Positions 50,079 through 58,809 are shown, numbered from the stretch's first letter. The stretch: DNA of 64,000 nucleotides from Sphingomonas sp. Leaf208 (GCF_001421415.1 NZ_LMKH01000036.1:320611-384610); one strand, 5' to 3'. Translations and numbers: made by a program. Notes: a model not told the origin generated them from the sequence alone.

Positions 50079-51043
50079 TCCGGTCTGTGGTCATCGGCAC
50101 CGGCTCTGCCCTGCCCGCGCGTCGCGTCTCGAACGCCGAGCTCGCGGAACAGGTCGACACCAGCGACGAGTGGATCGTCGAGCGCACCGGCATCCGCTTC
50201 CGCCACATCGCTAGCGAGGGCGAGACGACCGCGACGCTGGCCGCGGACGCGTGCCGCGCGGCTTTGACCGCGGCCGGCATCGAGGCGCAGAGCATCGACC
50301 TGATCGTGCTCGCCACCGCGACACCCGACCAGACCTTCCCCGCCAGCGCCACCAAGGTGCAGGCGATGCTCGGCATCAACGACTGCGTCGCGTTCGACGT
50401 CGCGGCGGTCTGCTCGGGCTTCCTCTACGCGGTGCAGGTGGTCGACAGCATGATCCGCAGCGGCGTCGCCAAGCGTGCGCTGGTGATCGGCGCGGAGACG
50501 TTCAGCCGCATCCTCGACTGGGAGGACCGGACGACCTGCGTGCTGTTCGGCGACGGTGCCGGCGCGATCGTGCTGGAGGCGCAGGATACGGCCGATGACG
50601 GCGGTCGCGGCATCCTGACGACCAAGCTGCACGCGGACGGCCGCCACAACGAACTCCTCTATGTCGATGGCGGCGTCTCGACGACCGGCACCGTCGGCAA
50701 GCTCCGCATGAAGGGCCGCGAGGTGTTCCGCCATGCGGTGACCAACCTGGCCTCGGTGATGACCGAGTCGCTGGCGATGGCTGGCTTGTCTTCGGACCAG
50801 GTCGACTGGGTCGTGCCGCACCAGGCGAACGCCCGCATCCTCGACGCGACCGCGCGCAAACTGGGCCTCCCGGCCGGCAAGGTGGTGATCACCGTCGACC
50901 AGCATGCCAACACGTCGGCGGCCTCCGTGCCGCTCGCGCTCGACGTCGCCGTGCGCGATGGACGTATCCGACAAGGCCAGATCGTCGTGCTCGAGGCGAT
51001 GGGCGGCGGGTTCACCTGGGGTGCGGCGGTTATCCGCTTCTAA
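50075..51043 (+). CDS. fabH: Beta-ketoacyl-ACP synthase III
   Basis: A 322-residue condensing enzyme that starts fatty acid synthesis from acetyl-CoA and malonyl-ACP. The triad is Cys in FDVAAVCSGFLYA (about 113), His in DWVVPHQANARI and Asn in DQHANTSAASVPLAL. DTSDEWIVERTGI and GWGAAVIRF-like tail (here TWGAAVIRF) complete it. ATG 50075 overlaps plsX; the frame further upstream is a shadow of plsX. Confidence 0.97.
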   Translation: MIRSVVIGTGSALPARRVSNAELAEQVDTSDEWIVERTGIRFRHIASEGETTATLAADACRAALTAAGIEAQSIDLIVLATATPDQTFPASATKVQAMLGINDCVAFDVAAVCSGFLYAVQVVDSMIRSGVAKRALVIGAETFSRILDWEDRTTCVLFGDGAGAIVLEAQDTADDGGRGILTTKLHADGRHNELLYVDGGVSTTGTVGKLRMKGREVFRHAVTNLASVMTESLAMAGLSSDQVDWVVPHQANARILDATARKLGLPAGKVVITVDQHANTSAASVPLALDVAVRDGRIRQGQIVVLEAMGGGFTWGAAVIRF

Positions 51044-51137
51044 TCTAGTAGAAAGAGATCGATTCACTTGTAGAACAAAAGTTCTTCCGGTCGCGATCCT
51101 GCTTGTGTAGAGAAGCGCCGAGACTGGGAGCTTGCGA

Positions 51138-51437
51138 ATGACGATGACCGGTACATTGACGCGCGCCGATCTGGCCGAGTCCCTCCACCGCGAGGTAGGA
51201 TTGTCGCGTGCGGATTCCTCGAAGATCGTGGAACAGATTCTTTCCGAGATGTGTGGCGCGCTGTCCGAAGGGGAGAACGTCAAGATCTCGGGGTTCGGCA
51301 CGTTCGTGATCCGCGACAAGGGCGAGCGGGTCGGCCGCAATCCAAAAACCGGCATCGAGGTGCCAATCGCACCGCGTCGCGTCCTGACGTTCCGCGCGAG
51401 CCAGATGATGCGTGAGCGCATCGTCGGCGCCGACTGA
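51138..51437 (+). CDS. ihfA: Integration host factor subunit alpha
   Basis: A 99-residue HU/IHF protein: TLTRADLAESLHREVGLSRA, VKISGFGTFVIRDKGERVGR, then NPKTGIEVPIAPRRVLTFRA with the beta-arm tip sequence of IHF-alpha (proline at the intercalation site). It binds and bends DNA with IhfB. ATG 51138 is preferred over TTG 51132. It follows fabH by 94 bases, including an AT-rich stretch at 51045-51085 that may hold a separate promoter. Confidence 0.95.
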   Translation: MTMTGTLTRADLAESLHREVGLSRADSSKIVEQILSEMCGALSEGENVKISGFGTFVIRDKGERVGRNPKTGIEVPIAPRRVLTFRASQMMRERIVGAD

Positions 51438-51444
51438 TTCTGTA

Positions 51445-51909
51445 ATGCCCGATGACGCCGATACTTCCGGTGGCGATTTCACGGACGACATCGACGTAGC
51501 GGGCGATCCCGGTTCCGACGACGGCAGCACATCCATAGGTGCCGTGGGTATAGCAGCGGCTGGTCCGGGCAAGGCGGGCGCTGCGTTCCGGACGATCGGC
51601 GAACTCTCGCGTGAGACCGGCCTGCCACAGCATATCCTGCGCTATTGGGAGACCCGGTTTCCGCAGCTACGGCCGCTGCAGCGCGCGGGGAACCGGCGCT
51701 ATTACCGTGCCGAGGATGCGGTGCTGGTTCGCCGGATCGACACGCTGCTCAACCGCGAAGGCTATACCGTCCGCGGCGTGCAGCAGTTGCTTGCGGCCGA
51801 AAAGACAACGCCGGTCACGACCGACACGATCGAGCCGGTGATACCGGCGCTGCGTGCGATCCGCGCGCTTTTAGCGCAGGCGCTGGTCGAGGACGGCCGG
51901 CGCGCATAG
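51445..51909 (+). CDS. MerR family transcriptional regulator
   Basis: A 154-residue regulator. An acidic, low-complexity N-terminus (about 1-48) precedes the winged-helix domain: FRTIGELSRETGLPQHILRY, WETRFPQLRPLQRAGNRRYY, DAVLVRRIDTLLNREGYTVR and GVQQLLAA. No effector-binding cysteines or domain follow; the tail is short. This MerR type directly downstream of ihfA is a fixed pair in alphaproteobacteria. ATG 51445 lies 7 bases after the ihfA stop. Confidence 0.9.
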   Translation: MPDDADTSGGDFTDDIDVAGDPGSDDGSTSIGAVGIAAAGPGKAGAAFRTIGELSRETGLPQHILRYWETRFPQLRPLQRAGNRRYYRAEDAVLVRRIDTLLNREGYTVRGVQQLLAAEKTTPVTTDTIEPVIPALRAIRALLAQALVEDGRRA

Positions 51910-51970
51910 CGCGTAACTGGCCGTCGTGAAGGGGAGAGGGGAAGGACGACACCCTCCCCCCTCGCCGATT

Positions 51971-52486
51971 TTAATCCTCGCTGCCGAGCGTCTTCTTGGC
52001 GGCATCAAGCGCTGCCTTGCCGCCCTTGCGAACGGTCTTCACTGCGTCTTCCGACGCCTTCTCGACCGTTGCACCTGCCTTGCGACCAAGCCCGATCGAC
52101 TTCGCCATCGCACGGCGCGCTTCCGAATAGGTCGCGGCGACCATCGGATAGTCGGACTTCAGGTTGAAGCGCTCGCGATACTGCTCCGGCGTCATGCCGT
52201 TGGTCGAAAGGTGACGACGCAACGTCTTGTACTTCTTGCCGTCGAGCATCGAGATGATGTGGTCGGGTGACGCAAGCGACTTGCGCACCGAAACGGCTGG
52301 CTCGGACGTCGGCTGTGCCGTTGCCTCGGGCTCCGCTTCGCCATTGCCGACCAGCTTCTCGACGGCCGAATGCATCGCGACGAGGAACGCCGGCACGTCG
52401 TCGGCGGCAGTGCGCGTATTGGGGTTGGCAAGCCATGCTGCCGTCAGTTCGGCGGCGAGCTCGACTGTATTAAGTGTATCGGTCAC
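51971..52486 (-). CDS. MucR/Ros family transcriptional regulator without zinc ligands
   Basis: A 171-residue member of the Ros/MucR family, global H-NS-like repressors of alphaproteobacteria. The N-terminal part (1-48) is the oligomerisation region. The DNA-binding core reads SPDHIISMLDGKKYKTLRRH, NGMTPEQYRERFNLKSDYP and MVAATYSEARRAMAKSIGLG. In Ros the zinc is held by Cys79, Cys82, His92 and His97; here Ser79, Asp82, His92 and Gly97 stand there, so only one ligand is left. A Lys/Ala-rich tail (about 140-171) is an addition. The upstream region is AT-rich with a palindrome, consistent with self-regulation. Confidence 0.92.
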   Translation of the reverse strand: MTDTLNTVELAAELTAAWLANPNTRTAADDVPAFLVAMHSAVEKLVGNGEAEPEATAQPTSEPAVSVRKSLASPDHIISMLDGKKYKTLRRHLSTNGMTPEQYRERFNLKSDYPMVAATYSEARRAMAKSIGLGRKAGATVEKASEDAVKTVRKGGKAALDAAKKTLGSED

Positions 52487-52550
52487 GGTATGTCCTTGAA
52501 TTCGTAATGCACCCCTGCTGGCAGGCGCCTACTATATTTGTATGAAATTG

Positions 52551-52563
52551 AACACCAGGTGTT
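52551..52563. promoter_or_regulatory. AACACC-A-GGTGTT palindrome upstream of mucR
   Basis: A perfect 6-base-arm inverted repeat 64 bases before the mucR start, inside a markedly AT-rich stretch (about 52530-52620). It may be an operator; MucR proteins themselves prefer AT-rich DNA with T-A steps. The 421-base space 52487-52907 shows no convincing gene otherwise. Confidence 0.35.
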
Positions 52564-52907
52564 TAACATACGTGCATCATTACATTTTGTTCATCGTCCG
52601 ACATAAATATAATCGGTTTGACTGATACTGGCTGGGCTTCGTCGCTACTCCGGCCCCGCTCGGTAGATGTCGGAGTAGATGATCAAATCTATGAAACGTG
52701 CCGCATCGCGCGCGCAACACGGTAATATCACGCGGCATTAAGCGTATTGCATCCTTACCTATCATGGATAGGCGGCGCGGAAGTCCAGCGGCTAACTAGC
52801 GTTATTTGCTTATCGGCACGGATTTTGCGGAAGGTCGCCGGCGACCCTGTCACTCGCGGACTGCCCGCGACATCGTGACGAACAGCCCAGTACCGCGAGT
52901 CCGGCGC

Positions 52908-53192
52908 CTATTTCGCCGAGGCGACGATGCAGTATAAAAGGATTGGCACGCCGATCACGAGGATCATTAGGACAAGATTCACGTCGATAAAGCGGTTCAA
53001 CCAGTTCGGCTGCTTGCGAGCGCGGCGATCGCCATCATCGGCAGAATAGTTTTCGACGATCTCCAGCTCGAACTGGTTCGAGAAAAAATGCTTCGGCCTC
53101 ATTCTAAGGAAGGGCTGCGAGGCGTGATCCCGCAGTTCGACGTCATGGTCCGCCAAAGGGCGACTAGCTTTATCAGGGTTCTGTTCCGACAC
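52908..53192 (-). CDS. Small tail-anchored membrane protein, unknown
   Basis: A 94-residue protein with a charged N-terminal part (SEQNPDKASRPLADHDVELR, then RMRPKHFFSNQFELEIVENY) and a single C-terminal membrane helix (about 72-92, NLVLMILVIGVPILLYCIVA). GTG 53192 has GGAAA about 9 bases upstream. Its base composition is less GC-rich than that of its neighbours. No family recognised. The 312 bases upstream of it (53193-53504) contain no gene except the ohr terminator. Confidence 0.55.
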   Translation of the reverse strand: MSEQNPDKASRPLADHDVELRDHASQPFLRMRPKHFFSNQFELEIVENYSADDGDRRARKQPNWLNRFIDVNLVLMILVIGVPILLYCIVASAK

Positions 53193-53449
53193 TGTGCGGT
53201 TTCCGTTTACTCGAGATCATGGGCGCGCAGAGCACGTCCCAAAGGTCAGATCGAATAAAGCCCGAACTCAACGGCGAACAGCCGCGAGCTCGGGCTAACC
53301 GCGTGCGGCGAGTTGGCCCGAATGGTCGAGGAAACGCTTATGTGTCGCAGGAGCGTACATGCAAGTTACATCGGAGCCGTGACCATTAATGTCAACACGC
53401 ATCGGATGTGACTAAAAGACCGCTCGACGTCAGCGACGTGGTCTTGCTG

Positions 53450-53492
53450 CCAATTAAAGACGGTCGGGCAGCAAACGTGCCGCCCGACCGTC
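53450..53492 (-). terminator. Rho-independent terminator of ohr
   Basis: GACGGTCGGGC-N12-GCCCGACCGTC is a perfect 11-base stem (53459-53492), 12 bases after the ohr stop on the reverse strand; read in that direction it is followed by TTTAATT. Confidence 0.85.
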
Positions 53493-53504
53493 AGGGCCTC
53501 ATCT

Positions 53505-53930
53505 TCAGGCGAGCGTCAGGCCGACATCGACGTTGCCGCGCGTGGCGTTCGAATAGGGGCAGATCTCGTGCGCGGCGTCGACCAGACGCTGCGCTTCGGC
53601 GCGGTCGATGCCTGGCAGCGACACGGTCAGGTCGGTGGTGATCCCGAAACCGCCAGCCGAACGCGGGCCGATACCGACTTTCGCGGTGACCGCGACGTCG
53701 TCGGGCAGCTTCACCTTCAACTGCTGGCCAGCGACCTTCAGTGCGCCGATGAAGCACGCGGAATAGCCGGCTGCGAACAGCTGCTCTGGGTTGCTGCCGT
53801 CGCCGCCTGCGCCGCCCAGTTCCTTCGGCGTCGAGAGCGCGACGTCGAACCGGCCGTCCTGCGACCGTGCATGGCCGTCGCGGCCGCCGGTTGCGGTGGC
53901 TTCGGTAGTGTATTTTACATCGACGGACAT
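53505..53930 (-). CDS. ohr: Organic hydroperoxide resistance protein Ohr
   Basis: A 141-residue thiol peroxidase of the OsmC/Ohr family. The reactive cysteines are Cys59 in FAAGYSACFIGALK and Cys124 in HEICPYSNATRGN, the usual Ohr pair. It reduces lipid and other organic hydroperoxides with lipoylated partners. It is divergent from a MarR-type gene that is clearly OhrR; two operator copies sit between them. Confidence 0.95.
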   Translation of the reverse strand: MSVDVKYTTEATATGGRDGHARSQDGRFDVALSTPKELGGAGGDGSNPEQLFAAGYSACFIGALKVAGQQLKVKLPDDVAVTAKVGIGPRSAGGFGITTDLTVSLPGIDRAEAQRLVDAAHEICPYSNATRGNVDVGLTLA

Positions 53931-53944
53931 GCTGAAATCTCCAT

Positions 53945-54015
53945 ATTGCTTATCGCGATAATGATCTATGATGTGGCGGTACCGAAGTCCAGTAAGATTT
54001 GCCGCGATAAGCAAT
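53945..54015. promoter_or_regulatory. Paired OhrR operators between ohr and ohrR
   Basis: ATTGCTTATCGCG (53945-53957) and its exact reverse complement CGCGATAAGCAAT (54003-54015) flank the divergent promoter region. The first overlaps a perfect 12-base palindrome, TTATCGCGATAA (53950-53961); the second half-site keeps it with two changes. This is the expected layout for OhrR dimers controlling both genes. Confidence 0.75.
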
Positions 54016-54047
54016 TTTATGTACGGTCGAGCGTGAAGGAGCCTGCC

Positions 54048-54497
54048 GTGTCCGATCCCCTGCCCCTCGACGACCAGCTCTGCTTTTCGCTGTATGCCGC
54101 GACGATCGCGATCAATCGTGCGTACAAGCCCGTGCTCGACCGGCTCAGCATCACCTATCCACAGTTTCTCGTCCTCCAGACGCTCAACGAAGCGGAGGAT
54201 GGCTGTTCGATCGGAGCGATCGCCGAACGGCTCGCGCTCGAACCGAGCACGATCACGCCGTTGGCGAAACGGCTGGAGGCGGCGGGGCTGGTCACGCGCA
54301 TCCGCAACCCCGCCGATGAGCGGCAGGTACGCGTGCGGCTGACCGAGACCGGCCGGACGCGGTGGGCGGAGACGGGGTGCCTTGGCCCGCTGATCGTCGA
54401 GCGGTCCGGCATGACGCCGGATCGACTCGCAGCCCTGAACGTGGAGGTCGCGGCACTGCGGCGTGCGCTCGCCGGCGACCGACCGGCGATGCAGTGA
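54048..54497 (+). CDS. ohrR: MarR family regulator OhrR
   Basis: A 149-residue repressor. The redox-sensing cysteine is Cys12 in DDQLCFSLYAATIAINRAYK, as in OhrR of Xanthomonas and Bacillus; oxidation releases DNA. The winged helix reads ITYPQFLVLQTLNEAEDGCS, IGAIAERLALEPSTITPLAK, RLEAAGLVTRIRNPADERQV. A second Cys near 106 (TGCLGP) could make it a two-Cys type. GTG 54048 with AAGGAG at 6 bases is chosen; the open frame upstream is antisense to ohr. Confidence 0.93.
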   Translation: MSDPLPLDDQLCFSLYAATIAINRAYKPVLDRLSITYPQFLVLQTLNEAEDGCSIGAIAERLALEPSTITPLAKRLEAAGLVTRIRNPADERQVRVRLTETGRTRWAETGCLGPLIVERSGMTPDRLAALNVEVAALRRALAGDRPAMQ

Positions 54498-54601
54498 CGC
54501 CCGCAACGCGGCGATCCTGCAAGCATGACTGACGATCGGTTGGACGATGCCGACTGACTCGGCGCGAAAGGACACGCGCGAAGATCGACGCCCACCCGTC
54601 C

Positions 54602-55519
54602 TTATCGTTTGGTATCCAAGAAGCCGCGTACGGCTGAGATTGTCGCGACAGGCTGTTCTTCCATCAGCCAGTGGCCCGAGTCCGGAATCACCGCCTCGGT
54701 CACGTCGCTCGCGGCGAACCGCATGACCGTCGCCATCATCGGCCCGAACGACTTGGCGCCACCGATGGCAAGCACCGGCATGGTCAGCTTGCCCGCCGCG
54801 ACGAAGCCGGCATTGTCCGCTGCGTCGCGGTCGAATGCGGCGAACTGCGCAAAGCCCGCATGCATCGCGCCGGGTCGGGCATAGAGCGCGGCATAATGAA
54901 CGCGGGAGGCTTCGCTGAACCGCGCCGGTGACGCCGAGAACTCGTTCCAGAACCGGTCGAGATAGATGCGCTCGCGACCCGCGACGAGCCGCTCCATGTC
55001 GGGACCGCCGAACCGGAAATGCCAGAGCAGCGGGTTCTTCAGCAGTTCGTCCCACGGCCCGACGCCCGGCAAGGGCGCGTCCATCAGGACGAACCGGGTC
55101 ACGCGGTCGCGGTTCCGGGCGGCGAAGGCATAGCCGACCATGTTGCCGATATCGTGCGTCACAAGATCGGTCCTGCCGATCTGCAGCGCGTCGAGCACAC
55201 CGACCATGTCGACTGCCTGTGTCGACTTGTCGTAGCCGCCCGCCGGTTTCGATGAGAGGCCCATGCCGCGCAGGTCGGGAACGATCACCAGGTGGTCGCG
55301 CGCCAGATCGGCGGCGAGCGGCGCCCACATGTCACCGGTCTCGCCATAGCCGTGCAGCAACAGGACCGCCGGACCGTGGCCCCCCGCGCGCACATGGATC
55401 GTCGTACCGTTCGTCACGACATCGCGTTCAATGAAGCCCGGCGGGAACGGCTGGACTTGTGCGAGCGCGGGCGTGGCGACGAGTATCGCCAGGATGGCGG
55501 CAGCGGCATGTCGTAGCAT
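54602..55519 (-). CDS. Secreted alpha/beta hydrolase, epoxide hydrolase/dehalogenase-like
   Basis: A 305-residue exported enzyme with signal peptide (LRHAAAAILAILVATPALA). Oxyanion loop VLLLHGYGETGDMW, nucleophile elbow LVTHDIGNMVGYAFA with Asp123 as nucleophile (HDxGN, as in epoxide hydrolases and dehalogenases, not Ser), and C-terminal VIPDSGHWLMEEQP with His. The cap region is tryptophan-rich (LLWHFRFGGPDM). ATG 55519 rather than 55597 since it starts the signal. It is divergent from the LysR gene, whose product probably regulates it. Confidence 0.88.
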   Translation of the reverse strand: MLRHAAAAILAILVATPALAQVQPFPPGFIERDVVTNGTTIHVRAGGHGPAVLLLHGYGETGDMWAPLAADLARDHLVIVPDLRGMGLSSKPAGGYDKSTQAVDMVGVLDALQIGRTDLVTHDIGNMVGYAFAARNRDRVTRFVLMDAPLPGVGPWDELLKNPLLWHFRFGGPDMERLVAGRERIYLDRFWNEFSASPARFSEASRVHYAALYARPGAMHAGFAQFAAFDRDAADNAGFVAAGKLTMPVLAIGGAKSFGPMMATVMRFAASDVTEAVIPDSGHWLMEEQPVATISAVRGFLDTKR

Positions 55520-55629
55520 CGCGGTGCTCCTGGGCAGCATGGCCGCTGCAACTGGACAGAAGCGTGCCGCGCGAGCACCGTTCGCACTAGCCGGCAAAAG
55601 CCGAAACCGCCTTCCGGGATTGTCGAACG

Positions 55630-56559
55630 ATGATGAAGCTCGACGGTATTGCGGCGTTCGTTGCCACCGCGGAAGCGGGGTCGATCAGCGCGGCGGCGCG
55701 GCGTCTCGGCAACGCCAAGTCGGTGGTCAGCGAACGACTGGCGGAGCTGGAACGGTTGCTCGACACGCGCCTGATCCAACGCACGACGCGCAAGCTGTCG
55801 CTGACCGAGGACGGTCAGACCTTCCTGCCGCGCGCGCAGCGAATCCTGTACGAGGCAGCGGAGGGCGCGGCGGAGATGGCAGCACGACGCGGCACGCTGG
55901 TCGGGCCGTTGCGCCTGTCCGCGCCGGTCGGCTTCGGCGTGCTGCATCTCGGACCGGCAATCTGTCGCTTCCTCGCCAACCATCCGGGCATCGACCTGAC
56001 GCTCGAACTCGACGACCGCTTCGTCGATGCGGCGGCTGACGGCTTCGACGCGGTCATTCGCCACGGCACGATCGCCGACACCAGGCTGGTCGCCAAGCGG
56101 CTCGCCACCAGCCAGCGCATCCTCGTGACCTCGCCTGCCTATCTCGCGCAGCACGACGTGCCGCAAAGCGTTGCCGACCTCGAAGCGCATTGCGGCATTC
56201 TCTACGCAAACCGCGATGCCGACTGGCGTTTTGCGAGCGCCGACGGGTGGACCGTCGTGCGACCGCGCGCCGCGCTACGCGTCAACAATGGCCTAGTGAT
56301 GCGCGACGCGGCGCGCGCCGGTCTCGGTATCACGTTGCTGCCGACGTTCTTCGCACATGCCGATGTCGCGACCGGGGCCTTGGTCAGGATCGATATTGGC
56401 TGCGCGGCCGAGGGTGCCGAACTGTACATCGCCTATCCGCGAGAGCGCAGCGCATCAGCGAAGATCGCTGCCCTGACGCTGAGCCTCAGGGCCTCGTTCG
56501 GCGATCCGCCCTATTGGGACTTGCCGCCGAGCGATCACGACGCGCCACCTTCAGCCTAG
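55630..56559 (+). CDS. LysR family transcriptional regulator
   Basis: A 309-residue LysR protein. HTH: KLDGIAAFVATAEAGSISAA, ARRLGNAKSVVSERLAELER, LLDTRLIQRTTRKLSLTEDG. The effector domain follows with VGPLRLSAPVGFGVLHL and RDAARAGLGITLLPTFFA, the pattern of the CrgA-like branch. ATG 55630 lies 110 bases from the divergent alpha/beta hydrolase gene, the classic LysR-target layout. Confidence 0.92.
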   Translation: MMKLDGIAAFVATAEAGSISAAARRLGNAKSVVSERLAELERLLDTRLIQRTTRKLSLTEDGQTFLPRAQRILYEAAEGAAEMAARRGTLVGPLRLSAPVGFGVLHLGPAICRFLANHPGIDLTLELDDRFVDAAADGFDAVIRHGTIADTRLVAKRLATSQRILVTSPAYLAQHDVPQSVADLEAHCGILYANRDADWRFASADGWTVVRPRAALRVNNGLVMRDAARAGLGITLLPTFFAHADVATGALVRIDIGCAAEGAELYIAYPRERSASAKIAALTLSLRASFGDPPYWDLPPSDHDAPPSA

Positions 56560-56620
56560 GATCGCATTCCGGGATACGCCCGGATAGGCTGCGGCGTTTC
56601 GATCTGGCAGGGAGGCCGTG

Positions 56621-58228
56621 ATGACGACGCTCGCCAAGCCCCTCGTAGAACCCCGTATCCCCTCCCGCGCCACCGCCGTCCTGCCGACGGTCGCCGACCT
56701 GCCCTGGCTGGTCGGGTATGCGCTCGCGTTCCTGGCCGCGCATCATATCGCCGCCGAATGGGGCGGGCGCGGTTTCTATTCGTTGCTGTATCCCGCTGCC
56801 GGCTTCCGCATCGCGCTGCTGTGGCGGCGTGGGCCGCGGCTGACCCTTGCGATCATCGTGGCCGAGATCCTCGTGCAGATTGGTACCGGCGTGATCGATC
56901 CGCGGTCGGCGGGATGGCTGACCGCGCTGATCGGCGTGATCCGTCCGCCGCTGGTCTATGGCCTGATCGTGCTGCTGGTCCGGACGATGGCGGATCGTGC
57001 GCAGACGAGCATGAGCGTCGCGCCGATGCCGCTCGGCCTCGCCTCGGTCGGCGCGCCCGCCGCCGCTGCGTTGACCGCGTTGCCCTGGTCGTTGCTACGC
57101 CCCGATCTCACCGGCGTATCCGGACTGCGCGAGACGGTGACGTCGCTGACCGGGTTCGTCGTCGGCGACCTGCTCGGCGTCCTGCTGCTGGCGCCGCCCC
57201 TGCTCTGGGTAGCGGACCTTGCGACGGGCGGCACATTGCGGCCCGGACGCCCGAGCATGGCGTCGGTCGCTGAGGCCGTGCTGATCCTGGTCGCGTCGTT
57301 CGCGATCGAAATCCTGCTCGCGCGGATCGGCCTGGGCACGCCGCATACCCCCGTCCTGCTCGCGGTCGCGTGGATCGGGCTGCGGTTCGGGCGACTGGCG
57401 AGCTGGCTGGCGATCGTCGTCGTCGCGGCGATGGTCCTGCCGCAAACCGCGATGCCGATGGACATGGGCGGGCGCCTCGCGCTGCACATGAGCCTCGCCT
57501 CGATCATGGTCGTCGGGTATCTGGCGGGCAGTTTCGCGGATGCGCAGGCCAGGGTGCGGGTCGATCTCGAACGCCGCGATCGCCTGTTGTTCCAGGCGGA
57601 GCGGCTGAAGACGTTGCGGGCGATGTCGGTGGCGGTCATCCACGAGATCAGCCAGCCGCTCTCGACGCTGGCGATCGAGGCCAAGCATCTGCACGAGCTG
57701 ACCGTCTCGGCCGATGTCGAGATCGCGACGACTGCAGCGCTGATCGATCGCAAGGCCGCCGCATTGTCGACGCTGGTCCGCCGGCTCCGGCGGTTCGGCG
57801 GGAGGACGGTCGACGTGCCGACGCCCCTGCCACTCGCGACGTTGATCGACACCGTCGCGGCGCTGGCCCGGCCCGAGGCGAAATCGCACGGTGTCACGCT
57901 GTCGATCGATGCCGTCGCGCCCGACCTCGTCATCCTCGCGCAGGAAGTCGAGCTGGCGCAGGCGATCGTCAACCTGGTGCGCAACGCGGTCCAGGCTTGT
58001 GGCAACGGCACCGTGACGCTCGGCGTGACCCGCACGAACCGAGGCGTCGAGCTGGTGGTCGTGAACGGATCGCGACCCGCCCGCCCCGAGCAGCCCGGCA
58101 TGGGTGTCGGCATCCTCGTCGCCCGCGCGATCGTCGAAGCGCATGGCGGCACCCTGTCGCGCGTCACCGATACGGCCGGGCAAACGCGCGCGACCATTGC
58201 CCTTCCGCTCGTTGGAGAGCCCGAATGA
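56621..58228 (+). CDS. MASE1-type sensor histidine kinase
   Basis: A 535-residue membrane kinase. The N-terminal MASE1-like domain has about eight helices (residues 27-305), with GGRGFYSLLYPAAGFRIALL near the start. A short coiled coil (about 306-335) leads to the HisKA domain with His341 in AVIHEISQPLSTLAIEAKHL, then the ATP lid: VNLVRNAVQACG and MGVGILVARAIVEAHGG. The kinase part is FixL/HPK4-like. No PAS domain is seen. ATG 56621 is preferred over GTG 56618 since GGAGG is 6 bases upstream. The stop overlaps the regulator start. Confidence 0.9.
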   Translation: MTTLAKPLVEPRIPSRATAVLPTVADLPWLVGYALAFLAAHHIAAEWGGRGFYSLLYPAAGFRIALLWRRGPRLTLAIIVAEILVQIGTGVIDPRSAGWLTALIGVIRPPLVYGLIVLLVRTMADRAQTSMSVAPMPLGLASVGAPAAAALTALPWSLLRPDLTGVSGLRETVTSLTGFVVGDLLGVLLLAPPLLWVADLATGGTLRPGRPSMASVAEAVLILVASFAIEILLARIGLGTPHTPVLLAVAWIGLRFGRLASWLAIVVVAAMVLPQTAMPMDMGGRLALHMSLASIMVVGYLAGSFADAQARVRVDLERRDRLLFQAERLKTLRAMSVAVIHEISQPLSTLAIEAKHLHELTVSADVEIATTAALIDRKAAALSTLVRRLRRFGGRTVDVPTPLPLATLIDTVAALARPEAKSHGVTLSIDAVAPDLVILAQEVELAQAIVNLVRNAVQACGNGTVTLGVTRTNRGVELVVVNGSRPARPEQPGMGVGILVARAIVEAHGGTLSRVTDTAGQTRATIALPLVGEPE

Positions 58229-58809
58229 CCGATACCGCGTGTGGCATGGTGTATGTCGTCGATGACGACCAGGACCTTGGCGCGACGGTCGCACGGCTGC
58301 TTCGCCGTCACGGTCATGTCGCGGAACCGTTCCTGGATCCCGCCCCGTTGCTGGCGGTGTACGAGCGCGCGCCGGCGCACTGCATCGTCACCGACGTGAT
58401 GATGGGCGAGATCGACGGGTTCGACTTTGCCGACCGCGTCCGACTGCTCGACCCCGCGGTCGCGATCATCTTCATGACCGCATGGCCGACGACCGCCAAC
58501 GCGGTGGATTCGGTGCGTCGCTATGGCGGCCTCGACTATCTCGAAAAGCCGATCGACGAGGACCGGTTGCTCGCCGCCATCGCCGAGGGGGTCGCCTGGT
58601 CAAAGGCGCAACGCTCCGCACTCGCACGGACCGCGGGACTGACGCCGCGGCAGCGCCAGGTGTTCGACCTGCTGGTGAAGGGCCACAATAACCAGGCTAT
58701 CGCCGCTGCGCTCGACATCAGTCCGAAGACGGTCGAGGATCACCGCGCCGCGATCGTCGCGAAGACGGGCACCAACGGCATCGCCCAGTTGATCGCGCTC
58801 GCGCGGTAA
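58225..58809 (+). CDS. FixJ-type response regulator with LuxR HTH
   Basis: A 194-residue two-domain regulator. Receiver: YVVDDDQDLGATVARLL, phospho-acceptor Asp57 in CIVTDVMMGEIDG, Thr in IIFMTAWPTT and Lys in YLEKPIDEDRL. Output: LTPRQRQVFDLLVKGHNNQA, IAAALDISPKTVEDHRAAIV and AKTGTNGIAQLIALA, a LuxR/FixJ helix-turn-helix. It is coupled to the MASE1 kinase by a 4-base overlap. The target genes are not evident. Confidence 0.92.
   Translation: MTDTACGMVYVVDDDQDLGATVARLLRRHGHVAEPFLDPAPLLAVYERAPAHCIVTDVMMGEIDGFDFADRVRLLDPAVAIIFMTAWPTTANAVDSVRRYGGLDYLEKPIDEDRLLAAIAEGVAWSKAQRSALARTAGLTPRQRQVFDLLVKGHNNQAIAAALDISPKTVEDHRAAIVAKTGTNGIAQLIALAR

Noticed and set aside
52580..52765. A 61-codon open frame upstream of mucR
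   Set aside because: No ribosome site, composition unlike a protein, and placed in the AT-rich control region of mucR.
53408..53641. A 77-codon open frame on the forward strand over the ohr terminator
   Set aside because: It runs through a perfect terminator hairpin and the ohr 3' end and encodes Arg-rich low-complexity sequence.
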